From contig NZ_JAJKFQ010000002.1 in assembly GCF_020966635.1 (NCBI RefSeq), positions 1-64,000 of the forward strand: a stretch of DNA of 64,000 nucleotides. Direction: 5' to 3'. The stretch is from Stieleria sp. JC731 (GTDB lineage: Bacteria; Planctomycetota; Planctomycetia; Pirellulales; Pirellulaceae). Position numbers and translations under genes: made by a program. The notes below the pieces were generated by a model. That model did no database searches, was not told the DNA's origin, and saw nothing but the letters and a program-made list of their open reading frames with translations. Below, piece after piece: positions 1 to 9,236 of this stretch; position 1 is the first letter of the stretch, and every line of letters starts with the position of its first letter.

Positions 1-82
1 GACGACCTGGTTGATAGGCCGGATGTGTAAGCACGGTAACGTGTTAAGCTAACCGGTACTAACGGACGAAGGATTGGCCATC
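1..82 (+). rRNA. rrl: 23S ribosomal RNA, 3' end (partial)
   Basis: The first bases match the conserved 3' end of bacterial 23S rRNA, including TTGATAGGCCGG, GTGTAAGC and AGCTAACCGGTACTAA. The gene starts outside the window. The 3' end is placed by analogy with the E. coli gene, about 25 bases after TACTAA, and may be off by several bases. A spacer of about 120 bases follows before the 5S gene, and no tRNA is visible in it. Confidence 0.93.
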
Positions 83-201
83 GATATCCCGCACTCATGA
101 TTCTGTCATGGTAGCTTCGGATTCAAGCGCTAGTCCCGCAAGGACTGCCATTACCAAACAACCGGCGGCATGCTGGGCGAAATATCTCTCATGCCGTCTT
201 T

Positions 202-306
<105 letters not shown>

Positions 307-312
307 TTTTTT

Positions 313-349
313 AAAAGCTCTTTGGTTGATTCAACCAAAGGGCTTTTTT
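313..349 (+). terminator. Intrinsic terminator of the rRNA operon
   Basis: Bases 313-328 pair almost perfectly with 332-347 (16 pairs including one G-T) around a three-base loop, and the 3' arm ends in a run of T. It begins seven bases after the 5S gene, so it closes the rRNA operon. Confidence 0.92.
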
Positions 350-368
350 AATGCGGTGATCGGAACCA

Positions 369-842
369 GACCGATCGGACTGATTGTTGATCCGACCGAT
401 CAGTCAGATCCGTCTAATTCAGGATCGGTCCAATCTGTCCGATCCGTCGAATCGGTCGGCGATCTACAGCGTCAATGTTCGTTGCCACTGGGGGAAGTGT
501 CCCGCTTCGCGCACAGCTAGCCGCTGCTTGGCTAGCTACAGACCGATCGGACTGATTTGTCGGATCCGACGGATTCTTGATCCGACCGATCGGTCAGATC
601 TGTCTAATTCAGGATCGGTCCAATCTGTCCGATCCGTCGAATCGGTCGGCGATCTACAGCGTCAATGTTCGTTGCCACTGGGGGAAGTGTCCCGCTTCGC
701 GCACAGCTAGCCGCTGCTTGGCTAGCTACAGACCGATCGGACTGATTTGTCGGATCCGACGGATTCTTGATCCGACCGATCGGTCAGATCTGTCTAATTC
801 AGGATCGCTCCAATCTGTCCGATCCGTCGAATCGGTCCTGGG
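369..842. repeat. Tandem 190-bp repeat, GATC-dense, about 2.5 copies
   Basis: Three head-to-tail units start at 369, 541 and 731. The middle unit is 190 bp, the first lacks about 18 bp near its start, and the third is cut off near 835. Each unit has a GATC-rich half and a second half ending in a hairpin with 8-bp arms (AGCTAGCC/GGCTAGCT, at 515-537 and 705-727). In the middle unit GATC occurs at 545, 563, 579, 588, 597, 613, 631 and 651. Open frames across the block repeat the same peptide and are by-products of the repeat. No gene is seen. Function is unknown. Confidence 0.9.
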
Positions 843-1034
843 ACTTCGCAGTTCTTGCGTCGGTTACACCTCAACGTTTTCCGATCAAACCCCAACATTC
901 TGAACATCTCGCACCCGTCACTGATACAGCAGCTTTTACGCCGTGGAATCACCTCCACGTAGTTGCGGGGGGCTAACACAGTCCCATCTTTCGAGCGAAC
1001 GTACGATCCATCGGTTCCCTCAAGGATTGGACTC

Positions 1035-2870
1035 ATGTCAGCGTCTAAATCATCCGCCAAATTTGATCTCCACCTTCCTGGCCTGCTCAAGGTCCTTGCC
1101 GAACACCTGTATTCCGATCGACGCGTCGGTCTTCGTGAGTTGTTGCAGAACGCACATGATTCGTGCAGCCGGCGTCGGATCGAAGCTGCGGATGGCTTCA
1201 AACAGCGGATCCACGTTAGCGTTGATCGTGAGAATGACGTTTTACAGATCGATGACAATGGTTGTGGCTTAACCGAATCCGAGATCGTCAACTACCTTGC
1301 CACAATCGGACGCGGCTACACGCGTGAACTCCGCGAAGAATCGGCGTTAACCGACCCTGAAAGCTACCGCGAATTGATCGGGCAGTTTGGGCTGGGGTTC
1401 TTGAGCGCTTTCCTAATTGCTTCCGAAGTTGAAGTTCACACTCTGTCGTTTCAGTCAGCAAGCAAACCGATGATTTGGCGGAGTTGTGGCGATGAAACGT
1501 ACGACCTTCTTGACGGTCACCGCGAAACGATCGGCACCACGATTCGCTTGAAATGCAAACCTTCGATGCGTTTCTTGCTTAAGGAAGACGCGTTGATGGA
1601 TCTTGTGCAAATGTATTGCGATATGTTGCCGGTTCCGATCTACGTTGGGCACCGTCGCTACCCGATCAATCGACAGCACGCTCCATGGGCAAGCGATGAC
1701 TTCGAAACTGCCTGGCACGATTTTGTCGAATCACATCCACGAGCTGGTGATGCTTTGTGGAAATTCCAATTGGAAGACTGGTGCTTAGATCTTGGACACG
1801 ATTCCGTCCAGATTCCATTGTCTGGTGTGGTGTACGTCCCGTCGCGATCAACGGTTTCTCTGAATGAATTTGGCGATGCCAGCGTCTACATTCGGAATAT
1901 GTTCATCACGGACAGTAACCGATCGCTACTTCCAAGTTGGGCAAGGTTTCTGCGAGCGTATATCGAATCGCCGATGCTTCAACCAACGGCATCACGCGAA
2001 GACATTCACGAAGACGAGAATTTTGAACTCGTCCAACAGGCGATTGAACAGCAATTGCTACAAGCGATCCGGCAACTTTGCGAAGAAGACATTCGACGCT
2101 GGAATTTAATTGTCGATTGTCATACGGATCTAATCATGGGCTGGGCGGCTAACTGTGATGACTTTTTCGACCACATCGCGGACTGCATCCAGCTACGTAC
2201 CACGCGCGGCATGATGACAGTCGAGCAGTACCGGGCGGAATGCCCCGGTGGAAAGATTTACTACGAGACAACTCGCTCGCCGAGCTTCTTCGAACAGGTT
2301 TTGCTTGAAGGCCAAGCCAAGCCGGTCATCGACGCCACTTGGTTTGGCGTTCTGCCATTCCTGCATGAATACGCACGGCGTGATCCGACGATCCATTTGG
2401 TACGGACCGATTCGGATTTGCACACGCTCATGCGTGATGTGCCGACGGATCACTTCAGTGACCTATTGGCAGAATTCAAAAGGATCTGCCCTAAAACTCG
2501 TTTGGCCGAATTCCAACCCAGTGCCATCCCGGCTGTTTTTCTCTACAGCGAACACGCGGAATTTATTGCCGAATCGGAGGAAGCGTTGTCCAAAGACCAA
2601 CTTTTTCCGGGAGTGGCAGACGCGATTTCGAGCATTGTCGAAAGCTTGATGGAATCGGGAGAGTCAACTGAAGGAATCCTGACTCTGAATGCGAACAGCC
2701 CTCTGGTCCGTCAATTGGCCGATTCGGCGCGGGACGGAACTTTGGAGCGACCGTACTGTGAGCTTCTCTGCGAGATGGCCAAATTATTCAGCGGCCGAAT
2801 GATGGACGCCAGAAAAATCATCCAGTCCTTTGACACGTTCAGCGGTGCCATCATGGAGATTGTCAAATGA
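1035..2870 (+). CDS. HSP90-family chaperone-like ATPase
   Basis: A 611-residue protein with the GHKL ATPase fold of HSP90/HtpG. The ATP-lid Asn/Glu helix is at 34-43 (RELLQNAHDS), the DNGxG loop at 73-79 (DDNGCGL), and the glycine-rich IGQFGLGFLSAF segment at 115-126. A later SREDI segment matches the HSP90 middle domain. The length is close to that of HtpG (about 620), but the sequence is clearly divergent, as in the separate clade annotated simply as HSP90 family protein. I chose the ATG at 1035 because AAGGA lies 8 bases upstream; an in-frame TTG at 963 has no such support. The stop overlaps the next start by 4 bases (ATGA), so the two genes are probably translated together. Clients and partners are unknown. 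Confidence 0.88.
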   Translation: MSASKSSAKFDLHLPGLLKVLAEHLYSDRRVGLRELLQNAHDSCSRRRIEAADGFKQRIHVSVDRENDVLQIDDNGCGLTESEIVNYLATIGRGYTRELREESALTDPESYRELIGQFGLGFLSAFLIASEVEVHTLSFQSASKPMIWRSCGDETYDLLDGHRETIGTTIRLKCKPSMRFLLKEDALMDLVQMYCDMLPVPIYVGHRRYPINRQHAPWASDDFETAWHDFVESHPRAGDALWKFQLEDWCLDLGHDSVQIPLSGVVYVPSRSTVSLNEFGDASVYIRNMFITDSNRSLLPSWARFLRAYIESPMLQPTASREDIHEDENFELVQQAIEQQLLQAIRQLCEEDIRRWNLIVDCHTDLIMGWAANCDDFFDHIADCIQLRTTRGMMTVEQYRAECPGGKIYYETTRSPSFFEQVLLEGQAKPVIDATWFGVLPFLHEYARRDPTIHLVRTDSDLHTLMRDVPTDHFSDLLAEFKRICPKTRLAEFQPSAIPAVFLYSEHAEFIAESEEALSKDQLFPGVADAISSIVESLMESGESTEGILTLNANSPLVRQLADSARDGTLERPYCELLCEMAKLFSGRMMDARKIIQSFDTFSGAIMEIVK

Positions 2871-3922
2871 GCGTCTGGGATTGGTATCAGAACCATGCGG
2901 AACGACTGGAACAGAATCCAGATGCGAACGCGACCGACTGGATCATGTTTGAATTGTTTGCCGAGGCTACCGAAGCGGAAGATCCGGCGATCAAACTGAT
3001 TTACTACCGCGAAGCGAAAGATTCCGCCTTGGCTTGTGGTGACAAGGCATTTGCGCTTTGGTGTGACGCATGGATCGGCATGGAAACCTGCTCGGCAGGT
3101 CTCTATGGAGAATCCTTGCAGGGATTAATGAAAGCTGCCGTCGAAGCAAGGCGGTCGGAATACGATGGGTTGCCGCAACAAATCATGGTCAACGTGTTGA
3201 CCATCGACAGGATGGGCGACATCGATCCGCATGGCTACCTAAACGAAATCGAGAAGGGCGTCGAATACCTCGAATCGATTTGTAAAGAGGAACCTGAACA
3301 CGGCTGCGTGTACTGGTCCAATATGGCATCGGTTTACACCGAAATCGGTCTCTATGACCAAGCCGCATCAGCGGTCGAACGGTTACTTCATTCAGTTCAA
3401 CGATACCCGGGATATGACTACTATAGTTCTGCTTGTATGCGCATGGCGGTTTTGCAATCGTGCTTGGGCCAATGGCAAGCGGTTGCTGACCTCGCTGCAG
3501 AGGGCCTTCGAAATCCGCCGAAGCCTTCGGCGCATGTGACACTCGTTTTGGCTCGCGCTAGAGCGTTGCTACATTTCGGAGACGTCGATGCGGCGCAAGC
3601 GGCTTTCCGGCAATGCGGAGGTCCGCTATCACGTTGCCACCCGTCGTCACTGAACTACGACTTCATTGCGGCTTTTCAAGAAGAAGCAGGGCACATTGAT
3701 GATGCCATCACCGTTCGCGAAAACCAATATCGCGATACCGAAGGCAAAGGCAGGTTCTGGGAACGATCCAAAAGCAGCTTAGAACTCACGCGGCTTTACA
3801 CCGCAAAGGGCGAATCCCGAAAAGCCGAGTATTGGGCTGAACAGACTCGTCAATCCAGCAAAGATCTGCGCAGCCCAAAACCGCTTCTGTCAGCGGTCAA
3901 CGAAATTGCTGAACAACTCTGA
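2867..3922 (+). CDS. TPR-like helical repeat protein coupled to HSP90
   Basis: A 351-residue soluble protein with no signal peptide or membrane segment. It has repeated helix pairs of TPR type, for example YWSNMASVYTEIGLYDQAASAVERL in pieces near 150-175, then similar pairs with Ala/Gly/Leu spacing to the C-terminus (LELTRLYTAKGESRKAEYWAEQ). The start codon overlaps the stop of the HSP90-like gene, which implies a joint role. TPR proteins are classic HSP90 co-chaperones in eukaryotes; that this one binds the neighbouring ATPase is my inference. The HSP90 C-terminus here is not the eukaryotic MEEVD peptide, so any contact would differ in detail. Confidence 0.75.
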   Translation: MSVWDWYQNHAERLEQNPDANATDWIMFELFAEATEAEDPAIKLIYYREAKDSALACGDKAFALWCDAWIGMETCSAGLYGESLQGLMKAAVEARRSEYDGLPQQIMVNVLTIDRMGDIDPHGYLNEIEKGVEYLESICKEEPEHGCVYWSNMASVYTEIGLYDQAASAVERLLHSVQRYPGYDYYSSACMRMAVLQSCLGQWQAVADLAAEGLRNPPKPSAHVTLVLARARALLHFGDVDAAQAAFRQCGGPLSRCHPSSLNYDFIAAFQEEAGHIDDAITVRENQYRDTEGKGRFWERSKSSLELTRLYTAKGESRKAEYWAEQTRQSSKDLRSPKPLLSAVNEIAEQL

Positions 3923-3961
3923 AAGCACTGTAAAATGTGAATTCGAACTTTGCGCAATCCG

Positions 3962-5317
3962 CTAAGCGATCAAGTCGTTGATGATGTTCCCATGGACGTC
4001 CGTCAAACGAAAATCACGACCGGCATGACGGAAGGTCAATTTTTCGTGATCCATGCCGAGCTGATTTAGGACCGTCGCGTGGAGGTCATGAACTTCGACC
4101 GGGTTTTCGACAGTGTATTTACCGATCTCATCGGTAACGCCGTGAACGTGGCCCCCTTTAAACCCGCCTCCTGCAAGCCACACGCTGAAGCAATCGCGGT
4201 GGTGACCGCGACCGTTCTTTCCTTCTTTGGTTGGTGTTCGTCCGAACTCGGTCGCCCATATAACGATCGTTTCATCCAGCATGCCCCGTTGCCGCAGGTC
4301 TTTGATCAATGCAGCTGTGGGCTGATCGACATTGCCAGCCAAGCTTTTGTGCTCATTCATTTCGCCATGACTGTCCCAGTTCGGCCGTGAACCGGTATCA
4401 ATCAGTTCCACGAATCGCACGCCACGCTCGACCAGTCGCCTTGCGACAAGGCATTGCCAACCGAAGTCGCCGCCGGGACCTTTCGTTTTACGATCCAGTC
4501 CATACAGCTTGCGAACGTGCTCTGGTTCACTCTCGATATCAAACGCCTCCGGCGCTGCAGCTTGCATGCGGAATGCTGTTTCAAAGGATTTCATTCTAGC
4601 GGCGAGTGCTGAATCGGCCGGCCGATCCGCCAAGTGTTTCTGATTCAGTTGTCGAGCAAAATCAATTTCCAACTCCTGCAACCTGCCGCTGCGTCCAGGC
4701 GGTTGAAGATTGGCGATGGGATCTTTTCCGGGGATGACTCGCGTGCCTTGGTGAAATGCCGGAAGAAAGTCGCTCGCATAAACTTGAGTTCCGCCGTAGG
4801 GCAAATGCGGCGCGATCACGATAAAGCTGGGAAGATCTTGATTGAAACTTCCAAGCCCGTAGCTAACCCATGACCCCATACTGGGACGCGCAAACGTCGG
4901 CGAGCCGGTGTGCATGCCTAGGGTGGCTTCACTGTGATCAAAATGGGATGCCTTCATCGAACGAATCAGGCAGATTTCGTCCATGACATCGCGCACATGT
5001 GGAAAGAGGTCGCTGACCATCGTTCCGCACTTCTTATTGGGTTGGGCACCAAACAAATTCCCCATCAAACGATCTTTACCGCTTCCATCACGACCGTTGC
5101 TGGTCGACTTTGGATCGAAGGTATCGATATGCGATACACCGCCGGTCGCGTAGATAAAGATGACGCTTTTCGCTTTCGCTGGAAAATGCGACTCGCGAGG
5201 CGCCAACGGATTCGAGGGTTCATCAGCGAGCAGTTGTGACAGAATTCCTGGCATCAGCAACGAACTGCCAACCATGGATCGCAACATCGTCCGTCGATTG
5301 TTTTGAAAACTCAGCAT
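3962..5317 (-). CDS. DUF1501 family exported protein (first of two)
   Basis: A 451-residue protein that begins with a twin-arginine-type leader (NRRTMLRSMVGSSLLMPG), so export in folded form is likely. The body is DUF1501, a family remotely related to alkaline phosphatase/sulfatase folds and strongly expanded in Planctomycetes. Visible family landmarks are IFIYATGGVSHIDTFDPK near 52, WATEFGRTP near 354 and a C-terminal GRDFRLTDVHG. It is the last gene of a four-gene minus-strand run, starting 4 bases after the stop of the PSCyt/PSD1 gene upstream. The biochemical function of the family is not established; the constant pairing with PSCyt/PSD1 proteins suggests a shared extracytoplasmic process. 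Confidence 0.9.
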   Translation of the reverse strand: MLSFQNNRRTMLRSMVGSSLLMPGILSQLLADEPSNPLAPRESHFPAKAKSVIFIYATGGVSHIDTFDPKSTSNGRDGSGKDRLMGNLFGAQPNKKCGTMVSDLFPHVRDVMDEICLIRSMKASHFDHSEATLGMHTGSPTFARPSMGSWVSYGLGSFNQDLPSFIVIAPHLPYGGTQVYASDFLPAFHQGTRVIPGKDPIANLQPPGRSGRLQELEIDFARQLNQKHLADRPADSALAARMKSFETAFRMQAAAPEAFDIESEPEHVRKLYGLDRKTKGPGGDFGWQCLVARRLVERGVRFVELIDTGSRPNWDSHGEMNEHKSLAGNVDQPTAALIKDLRQRGMLDETIVIWATEFGRTPTKEGKNGRGHHRDCFSVWLAGGGFKGGHVHGVTDEIGKYTVENPVEVHDLHATVLNQLGMDHEKLTFRHAGRDFRLTDVHGNIINDLIA

Positions 5318-5321
5318 GCAT

Positions 5322-7805
5322 TTAGTCCAGGTAAAGAAATTCGTTCAATCGAAACATCCCACGCACGACGCTTGCCCAGGCTAGCAGTTCTCTTTCATCA
5401 ACATCGGTTGCCAAATCAGCTGACTTGCCGCTTTGTTGTTCATCGATTGCAGTCGTCGCTTGGCGAATATGCTGGGCAACCAGCTCGCGTTCCGCTTCGG
5501 ACGGTTGTCGAGCGAGAACCTTTTTGAACATCGCAGTTGTTCTTTGCTTCTGTTCCGCCACCTCGCTGATCAATTGCTTCGCGAATGCGATTGACTGTTC
5601 ATGGAGAAACTCGTCATTGAAAAAATAGAGTGCCTGCAGTGATGTGACTGACTGATCACGTTGCCCCGTGCAAACGTTCGGATCGGCCCCATCGAAGGTT
5701 TGTAAATAGGTCCCGACCGTCAGACGCTTTGTCATTTGATAGACGCTGCGTTTGTGGTTTGGATAGTCACCTTTGAACGGGTGATGCTGTGTGAACTCCC
5801 ACGCCGTTTTGTCAGGGAAGGGGTAGGGCTCATTTTGCGGAACGGGGTCTAGCTGACCGGACAGAACCAACAGGGTGTCTCGAAGTGATTCCGCATCGAG
5901 CCGTTGCCGATTGAATCTCCAGAACAAACGATTGTTGGGATCTGTCTTCGCGTTGGCTTCGTCTCCGATACTGCTGATTTGGTAAACACGACTGTTCATC
6001 ATCGATCGATGAAGTTGCTTTAGAGAGTACCCGCTGTTGATAAACTCTGTCGCGAGATAGTCCAGCAATTCTGGATGAGATGGTAGATCGCCACGCAGTC
6101 CGAAATCATTGGTCGATGCGACCAAGCCGGTCCCGAAATGCTTTTGCCAAACTCGATTGACGAAAACTCTTGCAAACAACGGGTTATCAACGGCAGTGAT
6201 CCACTGTGCCAATTCCAGGCGTCCGCTGGAAGACTTCGCAGCTTCCGGATCTAAAACCTGCCCTCCCAATACACTGGGAAAGGCCCGCCCAACGGCCCCG
6301 CCTGGGCGAGTCGGTTCACCTTTGATTTGAATCCTGGCGTCAGTTGGCGTGGCCTCCGATACCGCATAAGCACTTGGATAGTCAGGAATCTTCTTTAAGT
6401 GTCCTGCCAGCTTCTCGCCCGCGTGTCGAGCCTTAATCAACATGCCGTCAAGCTGCTCTCGCATCTGACGCTTTTCATCGATCGAACAATCCTTTTCACG
6501 TTCGGCATTGACCAGTGCCTGATCACGGCAACGTTCCAGTTGTTTTTTCAATTCCTTGGTCAGTTGGTCCGTCTTGCCTTGATATTCCGCCAGATGCTTT
6601 TTCGTCGCTTCGTCATCCATCAAGCTGACGAAGTTCTGTTGTGTTTGAAACAACTCGATCCCGGGAAACGGATACTGGGTACTGGCAAAGAAACCATACA
6701 GTCCGTAGTACTCACGGGTCGTGACGGGATCGAACTTATGATCGTGACAACGGGCGCACGAGATCGTCATTCCCAGCATCGTTCGACCAACGTTGTCGAT
6801 CGTATCCTCGATGGTCAGATGCCAAGGATACCGTTCGACCAACGATCCGAAACGTCTTGCCATCGCGATGTAGCCCGTTGCGATCGTTTGACGGTTGCGT
6901 TGTTCCTGAGTATCCGCTGGCATCAGATCACCAGCCAACTGTTCGGCAACAAACTGATCGTACGGGACATCTCGATTCAGTGAATCGATAATGTAGTTTC
7001 GGTACAGGTAGGCTTGCGGGATTGGATAATCCGAATTGTCACCAGCCGTATCGGCGTAGCGAACCCAATCCATCCAATGCCTCCCCCAACGTTCGCCATA
7101 GCTTGGGCTGGCAAGCAACCGTTCGATCAATTGCGAAAACGCATTTTTCAGTCCGTCTTGCTTGACCGAATTTTCGAATTGATCGACCTCTGCCGGCGTA
7201 GGCGGGAAGCCCGTCAGGTCATACGTTGCCCGTCGAAGCAACACGATTGGATCCGCATCTGCGGCAACGGACAGCCCTGCTTTTTGACGACGTGCGGCGA
7301 CCAAACGATCGATGTCTGTCGATGCCCACCCGGTTTCATCGACGGGAATCGCAACCTGCTGCCGAGGCTGGAACGCCCAATGTGATGTCGCTTCGTCTTC
7401 CGAATCCTCCGACGCTTGCTTAGGCCAATCAGCTCCGGAGCGAATCCATTGACGAAGGGATTCGATTTCTTCACCGGTAAGCTTTGGCCCATCCGGTGGC
7501 ATTCGATCGTCTTCGCTATCGGAATTTACCCGTCTGATCAACTCACTAGCTTTAGGATCACCGCTGACGATGGGTGCCTTTCCGGAATCGACTTCGGCTG
7601 ACAACGCCGAAGCGTGATCCAGGCGAAGCCCACCGTTTTGGTCATCCGCCGAGTGACATTCGACGCAATGTTCTTCAAACAGCGGTGCGATGCGGCCTTC
7701 GAAGTCGAACGCTTCTTTTGCGTCTGATGCTGACGCCATCGACGACGCGACGCCGCACACCATGATCGAAAGCCATAACGAGCGCAGATCGAGATTGCAC
7801 ATCAA
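5322..7805 (-). CDS. PSCyt1-DUF1549-DUF1553 (PSD1) protein
   Basis: An 827-residue secreted protein with an N-terminal signal peptide (hydrophobic residues about 8-26 ending in ASA). It contains a PSCyt1-type heme motif CVECH near residue 50, a DUF1549 domain at about 160-370 with a second CxxCH (CARCHDHKFDP), and a DUF1553/PSD1 domain at about 545-800 (FARVFVNRVWQKHFGTG, SLRDTLLVLSGQL). These are planctomycete cytochrome-like proteins of unproven function. Between the DUF1549 and DUF1553 parts lies a charged Lys/Glu-rich, probably coiled-coil stretch. The upstream DUF1501 gene ends 3 bases before this start and the downstream one begins 4 bases after the stop, so co-translation is likely. 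Confidence 0.9.
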   Translation of the reverse strand: MMCNLDLRSLWLSIMVCGVASSMASASDAKEAFDFEGRIAPLFEEHCVECHSADDQNGGLRLDHASALSAEVDSGKAPIVSGDPKASELIRRVNSDSEDDRMPPDGPKLTGEEIESLRQWIRSGADWPKQASEDSEDEATSHWAFQPRQQVAIPVDETGWASTDIDRLVAARRQKAGLSVAADADPIVLLRRATYDLTGFPPTPAEVDQFENSVKQDGLKNAFSQLIERLLASPSYGERWGRHWMDWVRYADTAGDNSDYPIPQAYLYRNYIIDSLNRDVPYDQFVAEQLAGDLMPADTQEQRNRQTIATGYIAMARRFGSLVERYPWHLTIEDTIDNVGRTMLGMTISCARCHDHKFDPVTTREYYGLYGFFASTQYPFPGIELFQTQQNFVSLMDDEATKKHLAEYQGKTDQLTKELKKQLERCRDQALVNAEREKDCSIDEKRQMREQLDGMLIKARHAGEKLAGHLKKIPDYPSAYAVSEATPTDARIQIKGEPTRPGGAVGRAFPSVLGGQVLDPEAAKSSSGRLELAQWITAVDNPLFARVFVNRVWQKHFGTGLVASTNDFGLRGDLPSHPELLDYLATEFINSGYSLKQLHRSMMNSRVYQISSIGDEANAKTDPNNRLFWRFNRQRLDAESLRDTLLVLSGQLDPVPQNEPYPFPDKTAWEFTQHHPFKGDYPNHKRSVYQMTKRLTVGTYLQTFDGADPNVCTGQRDQSVTSLQALYFFNDEFLHEQSIAFAKQLISEVAEQKQRTTAMFKKVLARQPSEAERELVAQHIRQATTAIDEQQSGKSADLATDVDERELLAWASVVRGMFRLNEFLYLD

Positions 7806-7808
7806 GCT

Positions 7809-9236
7809 TTATCCCACCAATTTTTTGACAACATGTCCATGCACATCAGTCAGCCTAAAGTCTCGCCCAGCATAATTGAATGTAAGCCGCTCATGGTTGA
7901 TCCCAAGCTGATGCAGAATCGTTGCTTGAATGTCATGGACATGGACGGGGTCTTCGGTCGGATGGAATCCCAGTTCATCAGTTTGGCCGATCGTCTGTCC
8001 TGGCTTAACTCCGCCTCCGGCCATCCACATCGTGTAGGCCTGTGGATGGTGATCGCGGCCGAGTGTCCTTCCCAGTGCGGCGCTAGCTTCGACCATTGGC
8101 GTCCGCCCAAATTCGCCACCCCAAACAACCAACGTGTCCTCCAACATCCCAAGCCGCTTTAAGTCTTTCAGTAGTGCCGCACAGCCTTGGTCGGTCTGTT
8201 TACATTGACCTTTCAAGCCACCTTCGACATTACTGTGATGATCCCATCCGGCGTGGTAAAGCTGTACAAAACGAACACCACGTTCAACCAAGCGTCGCGC
8301 GAGCAAGCAGTTCTTGGCGAAGGATCCGTTGTCTTGGCGAGATATGCCGTACATTGACAGAGTTTCGTCCGTTTCATCGGCAAAATCCATCAACTCGGGT
8401 GCACGTGCCTGCATCCGGTAAGCCATTTCGTAAGACTCGATCCGGGAATGAATCGCATCAATTTTTAGATTATCGAGTCTTCGCTGATTCAGTTTCGACA
8501 GAAGATCCAAAGTCGCACGCTGAGAATCATTCGAAATGCCCTGTGGATTCGCCACGTGCAAAATCGGATCGCCGCTCGCCCTAAAGGGAACGCCTTGGTG
8601 TTCGCCAGGCAAAAAACCGTTGCTCCACATCGCGGCACCGCCGGAAAGGTTTCCGCCACTTTTGAGCACCACGAATCCTGGCAAGTCGTTCGTCTCGCTT
8701 CCCAACCCATACGTTAGCCAAGATCCCATTGCGGGTCGTCCTGGCAAACCGCTACCCGTGTTCACAAGAATCTGTGCCGGAGCGTGATTGAACTGGTCGG
8801 TATGGACGCTGCGGATGAACGCGACATCATCGACGACTTCCGATAGATACGGCATGACTTCGGATACCTGAGCACCGGATTCGCCATGTTGTGAAAACTT
8901 AAACCGAGGCGACAGAACGGCGGCATTGGGCTGAATGAACGCATAGCGTTGCCCCGCAATCACCGATGGTGGGATCGGCTTCCCTTCAAGTTCAACAAGC
9001 TTGGGCTTATAGTCAAACAGGTCCAATTGACTGGGAGCCCCAGCCATGAACAGATAAATCACTCGTTTGGCTTTTGCAGCGTGATGAAGGCCCGATTGGC
9101 TTGCCGCCGGATCAGCGGGAACTTCACGAGCGACCAAATCGGATGCCAACATCGAAGCGAGCGAAATTTTGCCCAGTCCGATGCCACAAGCTTGAAAGAG
9201 TTGCCGTCTGGTTTGTTCTTTTAAGTGATCGTTCAT
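7809..9236 (-). CDS. DUF1501 family exported protein (second of two)
   Basis: A 475-residue DUF1501 protein with a Tat-like start (TRRQLFQACGIGLGKISLA) and the family landmarks YLFMAGAPSQLDLFDYKP, WGGEFGRTP and GRDFRLTDVHGHV. Its start codon overlaps the stop of the 1003-residue PSCyt/PSD1 gene by 4 bases. It is a distant paralogue of the DUF1501 gene at 3962-5317, so the operon seems to have arisen by duplication of a two-gene unit. Role unknown; exported to the cell envelope by inference from the leader. Confidence 0.9.
   Translation of the reverse strand: MNDHLKEQTRRQLFQACGIGLGKISLASMLASDLVAREVPADPAASQSGLHHAAKAKRVIYLFMAGAPSQLDLFDYKPKLVELEGKPIPPSVIAGQRYAFIQPNAAVLSPRFKFSQHGESGAQVSEVMPYLSEVVDDVAFIRSVHTDQFNHAPAQILVNTGSGLPGRPAMGSWLTYGLGSETNDLPGFVVLKSGGNLSGGAAMWSNGFLPGEHQGVPFRASGDPILHVANPQGISNDSQRATLDLLSKLNQRRLDNLKIDAIHSRIESYEMAYRMQARAPELMDFADETDETLSMYGISRQDNGSFAKNCLLARRLVERGVRFVQLYHAGWDHHSNVEGGLKGQCKQTDQGCAALLKDLKRLGMLEDTLVVWGGEFGRTPMVEASAALGRTLGRDHHPQAYTMWMAGGGVKPGQTIGQTDELGFHPTEDPVHVHDIQATILHQLGINHERLTFNYAGRDFRLTDVHGHVVKKLVG

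Noticed and set aside
1035-3922. Anti-phage defence operon
   Set aside because: HSP90-like ATPases do occur in some defence systems, but there is no nuclease, effector or mobile-element context here, so I report it only as an unexplained chaperone pair.
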